Of a stretch of 64,000 nucleotides of DNA, positions 47,677 through 56,063 are shown one piece after another. Origin of the DNA: Arcanobacterium sp. (GTDB lineage: Bacteria; Actinomycetota; Actinomycetes; Actinomycetales; Actinomycetaceae); NCBI GenBank assembly GCA_022783665.1, contig JALFZJ010000020.1:1-64000 (forward strand), in the 5' to 3' direction. A program made the position numbers and the translations under genes. The notes under the pieces are model-generated. The model worked only from the letters and a program-made list of their open reading frames with translations. It was not told where the DNA came from and did not search any database. Every line of letters begins with the position of its first letter. The first letter of the stretch is position 1.

Positions 47677-48174
47677 ATGCATTGCCCATTTTGTAGACAT
47701 CCGGATTCACGCGTCATCGATACGCGAACCTCAGATGATGGAAACGTTATTCGCAGGCGACGCGAATGCCCACAGTGTAAACGCCGGTTTACAACGACGG
47801 AGACTGCATCGCTCACGGTGGTGAAACGTTCTGGAGCCACTGAGCAATTCAGCCGAGACAAGATCATTTCCGGTGTAGGAAAAGCCTGCCAGGGGCGTCC
47901 AGTGTCAGAAGATCAGCTGGCTGTGCTCGCGCAGCAGGTTGAGGAAAACATTCGCTCACGTGGAGTATCGCAGATTGAAGCTCACGAAATTGGCCTCGAG
48001 ATTCTCGATCCTCTCCGAGAGCTTGACGAAATAGCTTATTTGCGGTTCGCTTCGGTGTATTCGAATTTTGATACTCTTGAGGATTTTGAGCGTGCAATAG
48101 AGGCCTTGCGTCGCGATCACCCGTATCATCAATGTGCCGATCGTGACGTTGTTGAGCGCGGCGCGCTTGGCTGA
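47677..48174 (+). CDS. nrdR: Transcriptional repressor NrdR
   Basis: Zinc-finger and ATP-cone repressor of ribonucleotide reductase genes that senses dATP/ATP. The [17 protein letters not shown] and [10 protein letters not shown] zinc ribbon is at residues 1-40 and the ATP-cone ([19 protein letters not shown]) follows. The 165-residue length is slightly longer than usual at the C-terminus. lexA-divS-nrdR order is conserved in related actinobacteria. A terminator hairpin overlaps its stop codon. Confidence 0.96.
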   Translation: MHCPFCRHPDSRVIDTRTSDDGNVIRRRRECPQCKRRFTTTETASLTVVKRSGATEQFSRDKIISGVGKACQGRPVSEDQLAVLAQQVEENIRSRGVSQIEAHEIGLEILDPLRELDEIAYLRFASVYSNFDTLEDFERAIEALRRDHPYHQCADRDVVERGALG

Positions 48175-48186
48175 CGAGCGCGCCGC
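48158..48186. terminator. Bidirectional terminator between nrdR and serA
   Basis: GCGGCGCGCT and AGCGCGCCGC form a perfect 10-bp stem across the nrdR stop, followed after ten bases by CTTTTTG on the plus strand. Serves the convergent nrdR and serA genes. Confidence 0.75.
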
Positions 48187-48203
48187 TGGTATCTCTTTTT
48201 GAG

Positions 48204-49418
48204 TTACGCGTTCGGGCGGTCAAGCACGCGCAGGCGGATATGGGCCTCCGAAGCGCGCAGCTCGTCGAGGGTTTGCGGCGGAATTTCTGAGGAAAGATCC
48301 GTCACCATATACCCGTATTCACCCTCAGTGGCGAGCGACTGATAGGTAATATTGGCTCCTGCTTGGGCGAACAGATGATTCACGCGAGCGAGGGCACCGG
48401 GCGTATTGCGGTGAATCCAGCCGATACGGTGCAGCACGTCCGTGGAAGGAGCACCACCGAGATTCGGGATATTGACCGACATTTCGGTTTCACCCTTGCG
48501 CCAATAGTTCATCAGCTTATTCGATACGTAGTGCCCGATATCTTCTTGAGCCTCTAGAGTAGAACCGCCGACGTGGGGAGTCAGAATCACATTCGGTACG
48601 CTGCGAAGCACAGACGTGAACTCATCACCATTTTTCTTCGGCTCAGTAGGATAGACGTCAATCCCCGCACCAATAATTGACCCGTCGAGCAGCTTTTCTC
48701 GCAGTGCGTCAAGGTCAGCCACCTGCCCACGCGCAAGGTTAATGAACACCGAGCCTTTCTTCATCTTGTTGAACATATCGCGTGAAAAGAAGCCCTTATT
48801 CGCCGGGCGCCCGTCGATATGCAAAGAGACGACGTCTGATACCGCAAGAAGCTCATCAAGGGATTTCGCGCGTTGGGCGTTGCCAATAGCGAGCTTCTCT
48901 GCCACATCATAGAAGATCACCGTCATCCCAAGAGCCTCGGCGACTACTGAGAGCTGTGAACCGATTGAACCGTATCCGATGATTCCGAGCGTTTTACCGC
49001 GTACCTCGCGTGACCCTGCTGCGGACTTTTGCCAGTCGCCGCGCTGGAGACGCGCATTATGCTCAGGCAGGTGGCGATACAGAGAAATGAGTTCCGCAAT
49101 CACCATCTCAACCACAGATCGGGTATTTGAGTATGGCGCATTGAAGACGGGTATTCCGCGTTTGGCTGCAGCATCAAGATCAATTTGGTTAGTGCCGATG
49201 CTGAAGGTGCCAATGAGCTGGAGCTGTGGAGAGTTCTCCATCACGCGCTCGGTGAGGTTCGTCTTTGATCGGATACCCACCATATCGAAGCCCTGCAAAG
49301 CCTCAATGAGATCATCTTCGTCGAGAGAGCCGGGCACGCGCACAACCTCCATACCGTAGCGGTTAAACGTTTCGTCAGCCGATGTGTGAGGATTCTCCAA
49401 CAACAGTATTTTGCTCAT
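48204..49418 (-). CDS. serA: D-3-phosphoglycerate dehydrogenase
   Basis: First enzyme of serine synthesis from 3-phosphoglycerate. It is the short E. coli-like type: an NAD-binding motif GIIGYGSIGSQLS near residue 150, the catalytic region LTPHVGGSTLEAQ, and one C-terminal ACT domain (about 335-400) for serine feedback. The ATG at 49418 gives MSKILLLENPH and 404 residues; the track's 49454 start adds 12. The actinobacterial long type with an extra ASB domain is not used here, which may hint at transfer or family replacement. Confidence 0.93.
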   Translation of the reverse strand: MSKILLLENPHTSADETFNRYGMEVVRVPGSLDEDDLIEALQGFDMVGIRSKTNLTERVMENSPQLQLIGTFSIGTNQIDLDAAAKRGIPVFNAPYSNTRSVVEMVIAELISLYRHLPEHNARLQRGDWQKSAAGSREVRGKTLGIIGYGSIGSQLSVVAEALGMTVIFYDVAEKLAIGNAQRAKSLDELLAVSDVVSLHIDGRPANKGFFSRDMFNKMKKGSVFINLARGQVADLDALREKLLDGSIIGAGIDVYPTEPKKNGDEFTSVLRSVPNVILTPHVGGSTLEAQEDIGHYVSNKLMNYWRKGETEMSVNIPNLGGAPSTDVLHRIGWIHRNTPGALARVNHLFAQAGANITYQSLATEGEYGYMVTDLSSEIPPQTLDELRASEAHIRLRVLDRPNA

Positions 49419-49483
49419 AGCCTCATTCTCCGCTGCGCACGTGAGCAAAACCAAAAACGTTCACATTGTGAGGTGGATACCGG

Positions 49484-51853
49484 TCACATGGCGAACTCGG
49501 CAGCATCGTCAGGCTTTCCAATAACCGTTAGCGACTGTGTAGCACGAGTGAGTGCCACATATAAGTCACCAGCTGCCTGATCGAAAATGGCACGAGGGTC
49601 GACGACGATCACAGAGTCGTATTCGAGTCCTTTTGTGTCCTCAGGGCTGAGAAGCTGGAGTTGCGCATCGCCACGATCTCCTCGTGAAAACCTGCGGTTG
49701 GTAGAAGCGGCAACTCGAGCCATCGGAGCTTCAAGCGTATCGAGCAGTGGCACAGGTGCTATCACACCAATAATGCCGTTACCTTCACCATAGGCGGCAT
49801 CGAGTGAAGCTAGCTGCTCACTGACGGCGGAAAGGAGCGCATCTGAGAGATCCTCACCGCTCGTGAATTCTGCCGTCACAAACGAGTACGCGTCGCGCAC
49901 GTCGCGTGCTCCACGAATAGGATGCACCGGCGCGCCAAGCTTCTTCATCACCTCAACAGCCTTCGTTAGTACACTGCTTGGTGTTCGATAGGATACTGTG
50001 AGTTCTTCGACTCGCGCGTTGGATGCGAGTGGGCCGAGAAAACTGCGCCAATCGCCGTCTAAGGAACCGAAGCGGCGCTGATCTAAATCCCCAACGATCG
50101 TCATCGAACGTGACGGATTGCGCCGCAACACCATGCGCCATTCCATAGGGCTCAGCTCTTGAGCCTCATCAATGACGACGTGCCCATACGTCCACAGCCG
50201 GTCAGCTCGTGCGCGTTCGGCAAGAGTTTCTGCGCTCGTGGCATCGCTTACCTGACGCACAAGATCATCGCTGCGCACAATCCCACCGCCGAGGTTCATT
50301 GATGCCATAGTGCTTGCAACGTAATGCTCTATCTCCTCGCGCTCTTGCCTGTTATGGAGAGCTTCTTGGCGTTCGGCCTCGCTCATCAACGGCCCGAGGT
50401 GATCAAGTATTTCATCAATGATCGGTATATCACTGGGGGTGATCGGTGCGGTGCGTGGCCGGCTGAGGCGGGCGCGTTCTTCCGGTGACAGCTCGGGCGC
50501 GACTTGAGCGAAAAGATCTGGATGAGAAAACACATGCGCAAGCAGCCATGATGCGCTTGCCGGCAGCCAGTAACGGTTCACATCGCGTCGTACGTCCGGA
50601 TCGGAAGCCACGTCGGCCACTATCCATGGGGATGAGTCAATATCGGTGTTTTGCTCAGCTGCTACGCGCTGAGCAAGCAAACGCACAAGGTATCTGGCAT
50701 ATGTCTCGCGTGCTTCGTTATGGGTCTTTTCGCTCTTTCGTGCGCGATTTTGCGCTTGGATCACGTCGCCACGGGTAAGGCTTACTTTCACTCCGTTGAT
50801 TCTGAACGAGTGCGATTGTGTGGGTTTGCGCTCAAGAGAGGTCGTCACGGCACGGCGGGCAATATCCACCCACACCGTGTGGCCCTTGATCTCACGCACC
50901 TCGGCGTCGTCACTTCCGGAGGGCTCAACTCCAGGCACTAGACGATCGATCGTCGAAAAGACGACGTCCGACTCGCCAAGCGACGGCAACACCTGATCGA
51001 TGTATCGTAAGAACGCGTTGGACGGCCCGATCACGAGAACGCCCGAGCGTTCGAGGCGCTCGCGATAGGTGTAGAGCAGATACGCTGCTCGATGCAGGGC
51101 CACTGCAGTCTTTCCCGTACCTGGCCCACCTTGTACGACGAGTACTCCCTTATCGGATGCTCTGATAATGCGATCTTGTTCCGATTGGATCGTTGCCACG
51201 ATATCGCCCATCTTGCCGTCGCGCGCTGCACTGATGGCAGCCATCAGTGCGCCTTCGCCGGTGAGGTTCAGGTCGTTCGCGTCGTCGGCGCGGCTTAAGA
51301 GTTCGTCTTCGACGCTCATCACCTTACGAAAGCGGGTTTGTATATGACGGCGGCGCACAACATTTCCTGGATGTGCGGCGGTCGCTTGGTAGAACGGCTC
51401 CGATTGGGGTGCGCGCCAGTCGGTGAGCAAAATGTTTTGATCTGAATCGCGCAGGGTGATTCTGCCGATATGTACGGTTGAGGTGGTATCACTACCTGCT
51501 GAACCACTCACTAGGGTAGATTCTTGGGAGTTAGGGGAGTGGGGAAAGCGTAGATCGAGGCGGCCGAGCACGAGGCGATCTTCAACATTTCTTAGCCGAA
51601 GGAGGGTGTCTTCATAATGGCTGGCGAACGAATCTCGCTCAGATCGTGCGCCGGGAGTGCCTTGAGCGCCACGTGAGCGTACGTCCGTCAATAGTTTGGT
51701 ATATTCCTCACGTTCCGAGTCGAGAGCACTGTATGCTGAATCCACAAAGCGTTGTTCTTGAGCGATGGATTGTGTGCGCGAGTTACCGGCGGCGTGTTGT
51801 GCCGAATCGGGCGGCGGTGCCGGTACCGTACTATCTGCATCGCGATGTGTCAC
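49484..51853 (-). CDS. HelD-type RNA polymerase-associated helicase
   Basis: A 789-residue UvrD/Rep-like superfamily 1 protein of the HelD class that releases RNA polymerase from stalled complexes and nucleic acid; actinobacterial relatives (HelR) also protect against rifamycin. A coiled-coil N-terminal arm (about 30-95) precedes the small domain with TVHIGRITLRD and LLTDWRAP; Walker A QGGPGTGKTA lies at about 241-250, Walker B VIDEAQELSPMEW and motif III GDLDQRRF follow, with the C-terminal helicase part DLYVALTRATQSL. It starts with GTG after AAGGAG. No palindromic rifamycin-associated element was seen upstream. Confidence 0.92.
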   Translation of the reverse strand: MTHRDADSTVPAPPPDSAQHAAGNSRTQSIAQEQRFVDSAYSALDSEREEYTKLLTDVRSRGAQGTPGARSERDSFASHYEDTLLRLRNVEDRLVLGRLDLRFPHSPNSQESTLVSGSAGSDTTSTVHIGRITLRDSDQNILLTDWRAPQSEPFYQATAAHPGNVVRRRHIQTRFRKVMSVEDELLSRADDANDLNLTGEGALMAAISAARDGKMGDIVATIQSEQDRIIRASDKGVLVVQGGPGTGKTAVALHRAAYLLYTYRERLERSGVLVIGPSNAFLRYIDQVLPSLGESDVVFSTIDRLVPGVEPSGSDDAEVREIKGHTVWVDIARRAVTTSLERKPTQSHSFRINGVKVSLTRGDVIQAQNRARKSEKTHNEARETYARYLVRLLAQRVAAEQNTDIDSSPWIVADVASDPDVRRDVNRYWLPASASWLLAHVFSHPDLFAQVAPELSPEERARLSRPRTAPITPSDIPIIDEILDHLGPLMSEAERQEALHNRQEREEIEHYVASTMASMNLGGGIVRSDDLVRQVSDATSAETLAERARADRLWTYGHVVIDEAQELSPMEWRMVLRRNPSRSMTIVGDLDQRRFGSLDGDWRSFLGPLASNARVEELTVSYRTPSSVLTKAVEVMKKLGAPVHPIRGARDVRDAYSFVTAEFTSGEDLSDALLSAVSEQLASLDAAYGEGNGIIGVIAPVPLLDTLEAPMARVAASTNRRFSRGDRGDAQLQLLSPEDTKGLEYDSVIVVDPRAIFDQAAGDLYVALTRATQSLTVIGKPDDAAEFAM

Positions 51854-52021
51854 TAGGGCTCCTTCGAAAAACTGTCATACTATTATCCTCCATCACTGGT
51901 AGGAATGAGAACTGCTCAAGCCAGTGGTGAATACTCTGGGTGGGAATTTCGCGGGTTGCGTGCGGGATTAAAATGCCTGTTTTGGGCGCTAATCATATAT
52001 CTGCATAGTGCGGCGCATGAA

Positions 52022-52041
52022 CTCAATTCGCTAGAATTGAG
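52022..52041. promoter_or_regulatory. Palindrome overlapping the -10 of the PAC2 gene
   Basis: CTCAATTC and GAATTGAG flank GCTA; a TAGAAT -10-like hexamer lies inside (52032-52037), 26 bases before the PAC2 start. This is a good candidate operator, or a fortuitous hairpin at the transcript start. Confidence 0.4.
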
Positions 52042-52063
52042 GCGAGCGGAAGGAGAGATATGA

Positions 52064-52780
52064 ATGTATGAGCTGCTTCGTTATGATCAGCCTCGTGATG
52101 GGCTGAAGGTGCCTTATCTGGTGCTCAACTTGCTCGATCCACTCGTCGATGCTGGCGACGTCATGCAGACCATCGACTCTACGATTTCCTCCCTTGATGG
52201 GGTAGAGCTTGCCAGTTTTGATTCTGATCCGCTCTATGACTATCGGGCGCAGCGCCCGGTTGTGGATTATGAAGACGGATCTATTGTAGATTTCACCTTG
52301 CCTCAGATGCGTCTGATGCTCTACACGGATGTTACTGGCAAGAATTTTCTCTACCTCTGCGGGCATGAACCTGATTTCAGGTGGTCAGCCGTTGCACGCG
52401 AAGTGCTCAACATTATCGACAAATTCGGTGTGGAGCATGTCATTTCCTATGCTGCGATGCCTGCTACTGTGCCGCATACGCGCCCGGCAGATATGCTTAT
52501 CCGCTCCACACGCCCCATTGATTCTGTAAGTCATGTGAAGGCTTCGATTACTCATTATGGGTCGCTTTCCGATTATGTGGAATATCTTGTACGAGATAAC
52601 GAAAAGACGGCGGTGGCAAATCTTCGAGTGCGTGTACCGTTCTATATGGCGCGCGGCCCGTTTCCTTTTGTATCGGGTGCTCTTGCGGCGTTGAAAATGA
52701 CGGCCTCGCTCGGCGGGCCAACCTTGCCGCTTGGCGATCTTGAGCAGATCGAAGATCGTCAACTTGCTCAAGGTGTTTAG
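52064..52780 (+). CDS. PAC2-family protein, ended early by an in-frame TAG
   Basis: The 238-residue product matches the PAC2 family (proteasome-assembly-chaperone-like fold, common in actinobacteria, function unclear). LLRYDQPRDGLKVPYLVLNLL, LYLCGHEPDFRW and the YAAMPATVPHTRP motif are typical, followed by VPFYMARGPFPFVSGALAALK. An AGGAGAG site precedes the ATG. The family normally continues about 80-100 residues; here the codon after GV is TAG, and the same frame continues with family-like sequence to 53110. One base change (CAG to TAG) would explain it. Confidence 0.85.
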   Translation: MYELLRYDQPRDGLKVPYLVLNLLDPLVDAGDVMQTIDSTISSLDGVELASFDSDPLYDYRAQRPVVDYEDGSIVDFTLPQMRLMLYTDVTGKNFLYLCGHEPDFRWSAVAREVLNIIDKFGVEHVISYAAMPATVPHTRPADMLIRSTRPIDSVSHVKASITHYGSLSDYVEYLVRDNEKTAVANLRVRVPFYMARGPFPFVSGALAALKMTASLGGPTLPLGDLEQIEDRQLAQGV

Positions 52781-53110
52781 ATCGCTGCTCAAAGCCCTGA
52801 ATTTGCCGAACTAGTGCGCAAGCTAGAACGCGACTATGATATGCAGTCTACTGAGCTCGGCTTTGCGCGCACATCTGATGACGAGCTCAATATCCCGTCG
52901 TCAGATGAAATTGGACGTGCTGCAGAACTCTTCTTGGAGATGCAGGCCGAGAATCCGCTGCAGCGTGCCTTCGGGGATGGTTCACACGATGAGTCGCCGT
53001 TGGCGAGCAAAGATAAACTTCCTGGGGAGAAGGATTTCAATCTCGGCAGCGTGGCTCCAAGGCGACGCCGTGGACGGCATGCGCGGCCACGTGATGATGA
53101 GCGGCCGTGA
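52781..53110 (+). pseudogene. 3' remainder of the PAC2 gene after the in-frame TAG
   Basis: In frame with the upstream PAC2 ORF, this part encodes IAAQSPEFAELVRKLERDYD and then PSSDEIGRAAELFLEMQ, the helical C-terminal region expected of actinobacterial PAC2 proteins, followed by an Arg-rich tail. The track's ORF from a GTG at 52814 has no ribosome site and starts inside a conserved helix, so independent translation is unlikely. It is either the dead end of a nonsense-mutated gene, a readthrough product, or a sequencing error. Confidence 0.75.
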
Positions 53111-53133
53111 TGAGCAGGATGGGGCGGTGAAGC

Positions 53134-54369
53134 ATGTCTCGTGCGCCGCGTGCGAAGAATCTGCGTACGAACTGGGGAGATGACGACGCCCATACGCCGA
53201 TACTCCACGTGGATATGGATGCATTTTTTGTGTCGTGCGAGCTACGTGATCGCCCTGAACTGCGTGGGCGTGCCGTGGCGGTAGGCGGCCAAAGGCGTGG
53301 GGTGATTTCAGCCGCGTCCTATGAGGCACGCGAATACGGAGTCAATTCTGCAATGCCAGTGGCTAGGGCGCTTCAACTGTGCCCAGAGTTAATCATTTTG
53401 CCTGTTGATTCGGCGAAATATCGCGCGGCTTCTAGTGAGGTGATGCGCATTTTGAGGCGGTTCACGCCGGTGGTGGAGCAGCTTTCTATTGATGAAGCTT
53501 TTCTCGATGTGCGTTCCGTGAGGAAAATACACGGGTCGCCCGTCGAGATAGCGCAGCAGATCAGGCATGAGATTCGCGATCGGATAGGGGTGCCGGCATC
53601 TGTGGGTATCGCGTCTACAAAACATCTTGCGAAACTCGCATCTACACATGCCAAACCTGACGGGCTGCTGTTGGTTCCGGCGTCACGCTCGATCGAATTC
53701 TTGCATTCCCTTCCGGTGGGTGCGTTGTGGGGCGTCGGGGAGCGGACGCGTGCGCTCCTTGAGAGCAGAGGATTCCAGACGGTGGGTGACGTGGCTCGAG
53801 CAGGGTGCGAGGCGATGATTGCGATGCTTGGACCCTCGCAAGGAGAGCACTTGAGCAATCTTGCAATGAATATCGATCCGCGCGGCGTGGCGACGACGAA
53901 GCAAGAGAAGTCAATTTCGCGTGAGCGCACGTTCTTTGAGCCTATCGTTCAGCGCGGTGACGTCGTTCGCGTACTGCTCGATCACTCGCATGATGTTGCT
54001 CGCAGGCTTCGCCAGGAAGGCCTTCAGGCAGCGTCGTTTTCAATCAAAATCCGTGGTGGTGATTTTGCTACGATTCAACGTTCTACGACGCTTAATGCTC
54101 CCACGGCGCGCGGCCACGACGTATTTGATGCCGTTGTAGCATTGTGGGATACGGTGGAGTTTCCACGTTCAGGGGTGCGCCTTGTAGGTGTGCGGGCTTC
54201 GCAGCTTGTCGATGCGGCCTATGGGCAGCAACTGCCTTTGGGTGACGATGGTAGGCAGGATCGTATTGATGCCGCGGTGGATGCATTGCGTTCACGTTTT
54301 GGGCCGAAGGCCACTCAGCCCGGCACACTGATAGATTCAGTGCAGCACCGGCACTTGGATGGGCAGTAG
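53134..54369 (+). CDS. dinB: DNA polymerase IV (Y family)
   Basis: Error-prone translesion polymerase. The catalytic residues lie in HVDMDAFFVSCEL (about 25-37) and LSIDEAFLDV (about 125-135), with SAASYEAREYGVNSAMP, the helix-hairpin-helix thumb LWGVGERTRALLESRG and the little-finger domain to about residue 370. The 411-residue length is standard for DnaE-independent actinobacterial DinB1. It begins 23 bases after the PAC2 frame. No SOS box is seen in front. Confidence 0.95.
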   Translation: MSRAPRAKNLRTNWGDDDAHTPILHVDMDAFFVSCELRDRPELRGRAVAVGGQRRGVISAASYEAREYGVNSAMPVARALQLCPELIILPVDSAKYRAASSEVMRILRRFTPVVEQLSIDEAFLDVRSVRKIHGSPVEIAQQIRHEIRDRIGVPASVGIASTKHLAKLASTHAKPDGLLLVPASRSIEFLHSLPVGALWGVGERTRALLESRGFQTVGDVARAGCEAMIAMLGPSQGEHLSNLAMNIDPRGVATTKQEKSISRERTFFEPIVQRGDVVRVLLDHSHDVARRLRQEGLQAASFSIKIRGGDFATIQRSTTLNAPTARGHDVFDAVVALWDTVEFPRSGVRLVGVRASQLVDAAYGQQLPLGDDGRQDRIDAAVDALRSRFGPKATQPGTLIDSVQHRHLDGQ

Positions 54370-54479
54370 TGGTTGCCAGTGGCGCGAATTGCTGGCTATC
54401 TTTGCGGCGCACCATTAAGTAGTATTGAGTTAAGTAACACTAAGATAGGGCACAGGTGTAGGAAGCGAGGAAGGCTACC

Positions 54480-54875
54480 GTGGCACTTTCTGAATATGAG
54501 CAGAAGCTTCTCGAAGAACTTGAAGCTCAGCTTAATGATAAAGATCCGAAGTTTGCTGAGGCAGTTGCCTCGCAGGTGCCTGGTGGGCAGAGGCCAAGCC
54601 TTGGTATTTCGCCGAAGAACCTTGTTTGGGGCATTTTGATAGCTCTCCTTGGGCTCGGTATCGCCCTTGTTGCGGTGAGCTTTGAGCTTGTTTCTGTAGG
54701 AGTGCTCGGTGTGATCGTTGTGTTCCTCGGGTTCTGGTATATGACGCGCGGGACTCGCCGTACTACGGTTACTCGCCAGCGTCGTGCCTCGGTAAAACCG
54801 CCTCGATCTGGGGATTTTATGAGTCGCCAGGAAGAACTGTGGCAGCGCCGTAAAGGTGACGGTGGCCGCGTATGA
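54480..54875 (+). CDS. DUF3040 membrane protein
   Basis: A 131-residue actinobacterial protein of unknown function. It starts with GTG after GAGGAAGG and begins ALSEYEQKLLEELEAQL, the DUF3040 signature. Two membrane helices (LVWGILIALLGLGIALVAV and LVSVGVLGVIVVFLGFWYM) and a basic C-terminal tail follow. It is usually encoded upstream of the mraZ division cluster, as here, suggesting an envelope role. Confidence 0.88.
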   Translation: MALSEYEQKLLEELEAQLNDKDPKFAEAVASQVPGGQRPSLGISPKNLVWGILIALLGLGIALVAVSFELVSVGVLGVIVVFLGFWYMTRGTRRTTVTRQRRASVKPPRSGDFMSRQEELWQRRKGDGGRV

Positions 54876-55074
54876 TCCACGGCATGGACGCGTATGCGTT
54901 GGGCGTACGTAAGAATCCTTCTCTACTGGACTACAGGACGCTAGGGGCATAGCCGCACACGCGCTAGCATAGCGAGACTCGAGTGGGAACAAAGAAACTC
55001 CATGAGTCAGCTGTGAGAGGCCGAACGAATACCCGCTTTTGACTACATATCCCAAGCTATTTATAAACGGCTAG

Positions 55075-55290
55075 CTAGATAACCTGCTCTGAGCGCGAAT
55101 GAGATGCCGCACCAATTATCGGCATCTCATTCGCGCTTTGTGCTGCCTGCGTGGGGCTAGTGCTCCTTGATATGTAGCTGCTTGTGAGCGTCACAATCTC
55201 TATCTCCTTCTGAATTCCGCCTGACGAAGACGGTATCGATTGGCTTATCCGCACCAGAATCGGAAGCAACCTTGAAGTCTCAAATGTCAC
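55075..55290 (-). CDS. Doubtful 71-residue minus-strand ORF
   Basis: The ORF starts with GTG, six bases after a strong GGAGGGA ribosome-like site. The product (FETSRLLPILVRISQSIPS at the start, Ser-rich) matches nothing I recognise. The terminator hairpin lies inside its last 20 codons, which argues against it or means it ends in structured RNA. Kept only because of the ribosome site. Confidence 0.25.
   Translation of the reverse strand: MTFETSRLLPILVRISQSIPSSSGGIQKEIEIVTLTSSYISRSTSPTQAAQSANEMPIIGAASHSRSEQVI
55092..55137. terminator. Strong 18-bp terminator hairpin
   Basis: AGCGCGAATGAGATGCCG and its exact reverse complement flank a 10-base A/T-rich loop, followed by TTG. Strongest terminator in the window; it separates the dinB/DUF3040 side from the division cluster. 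Confidence 0.75.
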
Positions 55291-55355
55291 AATAATCCCT
55301 CCACCGCATTTTTGGGCTCGATTACGCTAAAAACTCGAAAGACACAACGAGAATC

Positions 55356-55390
55356 TTGGAAAAGTTGGTGGATCGTGGGGTAAAGTGGAG
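55356..55390 (+). promoter_or_regulatory. mraZ promoter with 10-bp-phased TGGNG repeats
   Basis: TGGTG, TGGGG and TGGAG start at 55366, 55376 and 55386, each separated by five bases; TTGGA at 55356 is in the same phase. MraZ of E. coli binds TGGGN repeats spaced by five bases, so this is the likely autoregulatory operator. A -10-like TAAAGT (55381-55386) lies within it. Confidence 0.65.
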
Positions 55391-55414
55391 GGACGAGGAG
55401 AACGGGGGTGAAGT

Positions 55415-55849
55415 GTGATGTTCTTAGGTACGTACGAACCAGTACTTGACGACAAGGGGCGTCTCATTTTGCCTGCGAAATTCCGCGATCAGTTGGCTAA
55501 TGGTCTCGTCTTGACGAGAGGGCAGGACTACTGCTTATCGGTATATACCGTGTCTGCTTTTGAAGAGCTACTCGCAAAGCTTCAGCAAGCGCCAGTGACG
55601 TACAAAGAAGCACGCATCTACTCGCGAGTGTTTACTTCGGGGGCAAACGATCAGATACCAGATAAGCAGGGTCGTATTACCATTCCCGCCTCATTGCGCC
55701 AATACGCAGGGCTCTCAAAAGAGCTCACTGTTATCGGCTCAGGCGATCACGTTGAAATCTGGGATCGCAAGAAGTGGGATGAGTTCTTGGTGCAAAACGA
55801 GTCCAGCTTTGCAGACCGTGAAGAGGAGCTAATTCCAGGCGTCTTCTGA
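55415..55849 (+). CDS. mraZ: Division/cell-wall cluster repressor MraZ
   Basis: A 144-residue AbrB-like double-swapped-hairpin DNA-binding protein forming rings that repress the dcw cluster and its own gene. FLGTYEPVLDDKGRLILPAKFR and DKQGRITIPASLRQYAGL are the two conserved halves. The ATG follows a GGGGGTGA site. Phased TGGNG repeats lie in its promoter, and a 68-base hairpin begins directly after its stop codon. Confidence 0.96.
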   Translation: MMFLGTYEPVLDDKGRLILPAKFRDQLANGLVLTRGQDYCLSVYTVSAFEELLAKLQQAPVTYKEARIYSRVFTSGANDQIPDKQGRITIPASLRQYAGLSKELTVIGSGDHVEIWDRKKWDEFLVQNESSFADREEELIPGVF

Positions 55850-55917
55850 GTGCCGAGTGATGTGGCGGTGCCCTGAGATAATTCCCCAATTTCAGGTCAG
55901 CGCCACATGGCCGGCAC
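55850..55917 (+). terminator. 68-base multi-segment hairpin between mraZ and rsmH
   Basis: GTGCCG/CGGCAC, ATGTGGCG/CGCCACAT and CCTGA/TCAGG nest in order around a 15-base A/T-rich loop, starting at the base after the mraZ stop. It may terminate or attenuate transcription between mraZ and the rest of the cluster. Confidence 0.6.
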
Positions 55918-56063
55918 TTCACAGGGTTCGCATTGGGATTCGCACAGTGTGTGAGTATGCATCGTGAGCACTCTCACCGCGGTAATGCACAGCTGATTGA
56001 TCATCACGGTTGATTGAACAATACGGTCTGACGCCGACCATTTGACTACAGAAGGGAGGGACG

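Larger units (their letters stand above)
54876..55414. other. Intergenic region between DUF3040 and mraZ
   Basis: 539 bases with no strongly supported gene. It holds a strong 18-bp hairpin (55092-55137), a weak minus-strand ORF (55075-55290), and the mraZ promoter with phased repeats. The first about 200 bases show nothing I can name. Confidence 0.6.

Noticed and set aside
51854-52063. Rifamycin-associated palindrome upstream of HelD
   Set aside because: I looked for the element described before actinobacterial helR genes and saw only a weak CACTGG/CCAGTG inverted repeat.
53111-53133. SOS box before dinB
   Set aside because: dinB is often LexA-controlled, but no GAAC-N4-GTTC core is present near its start or in the PAC2 3' end.
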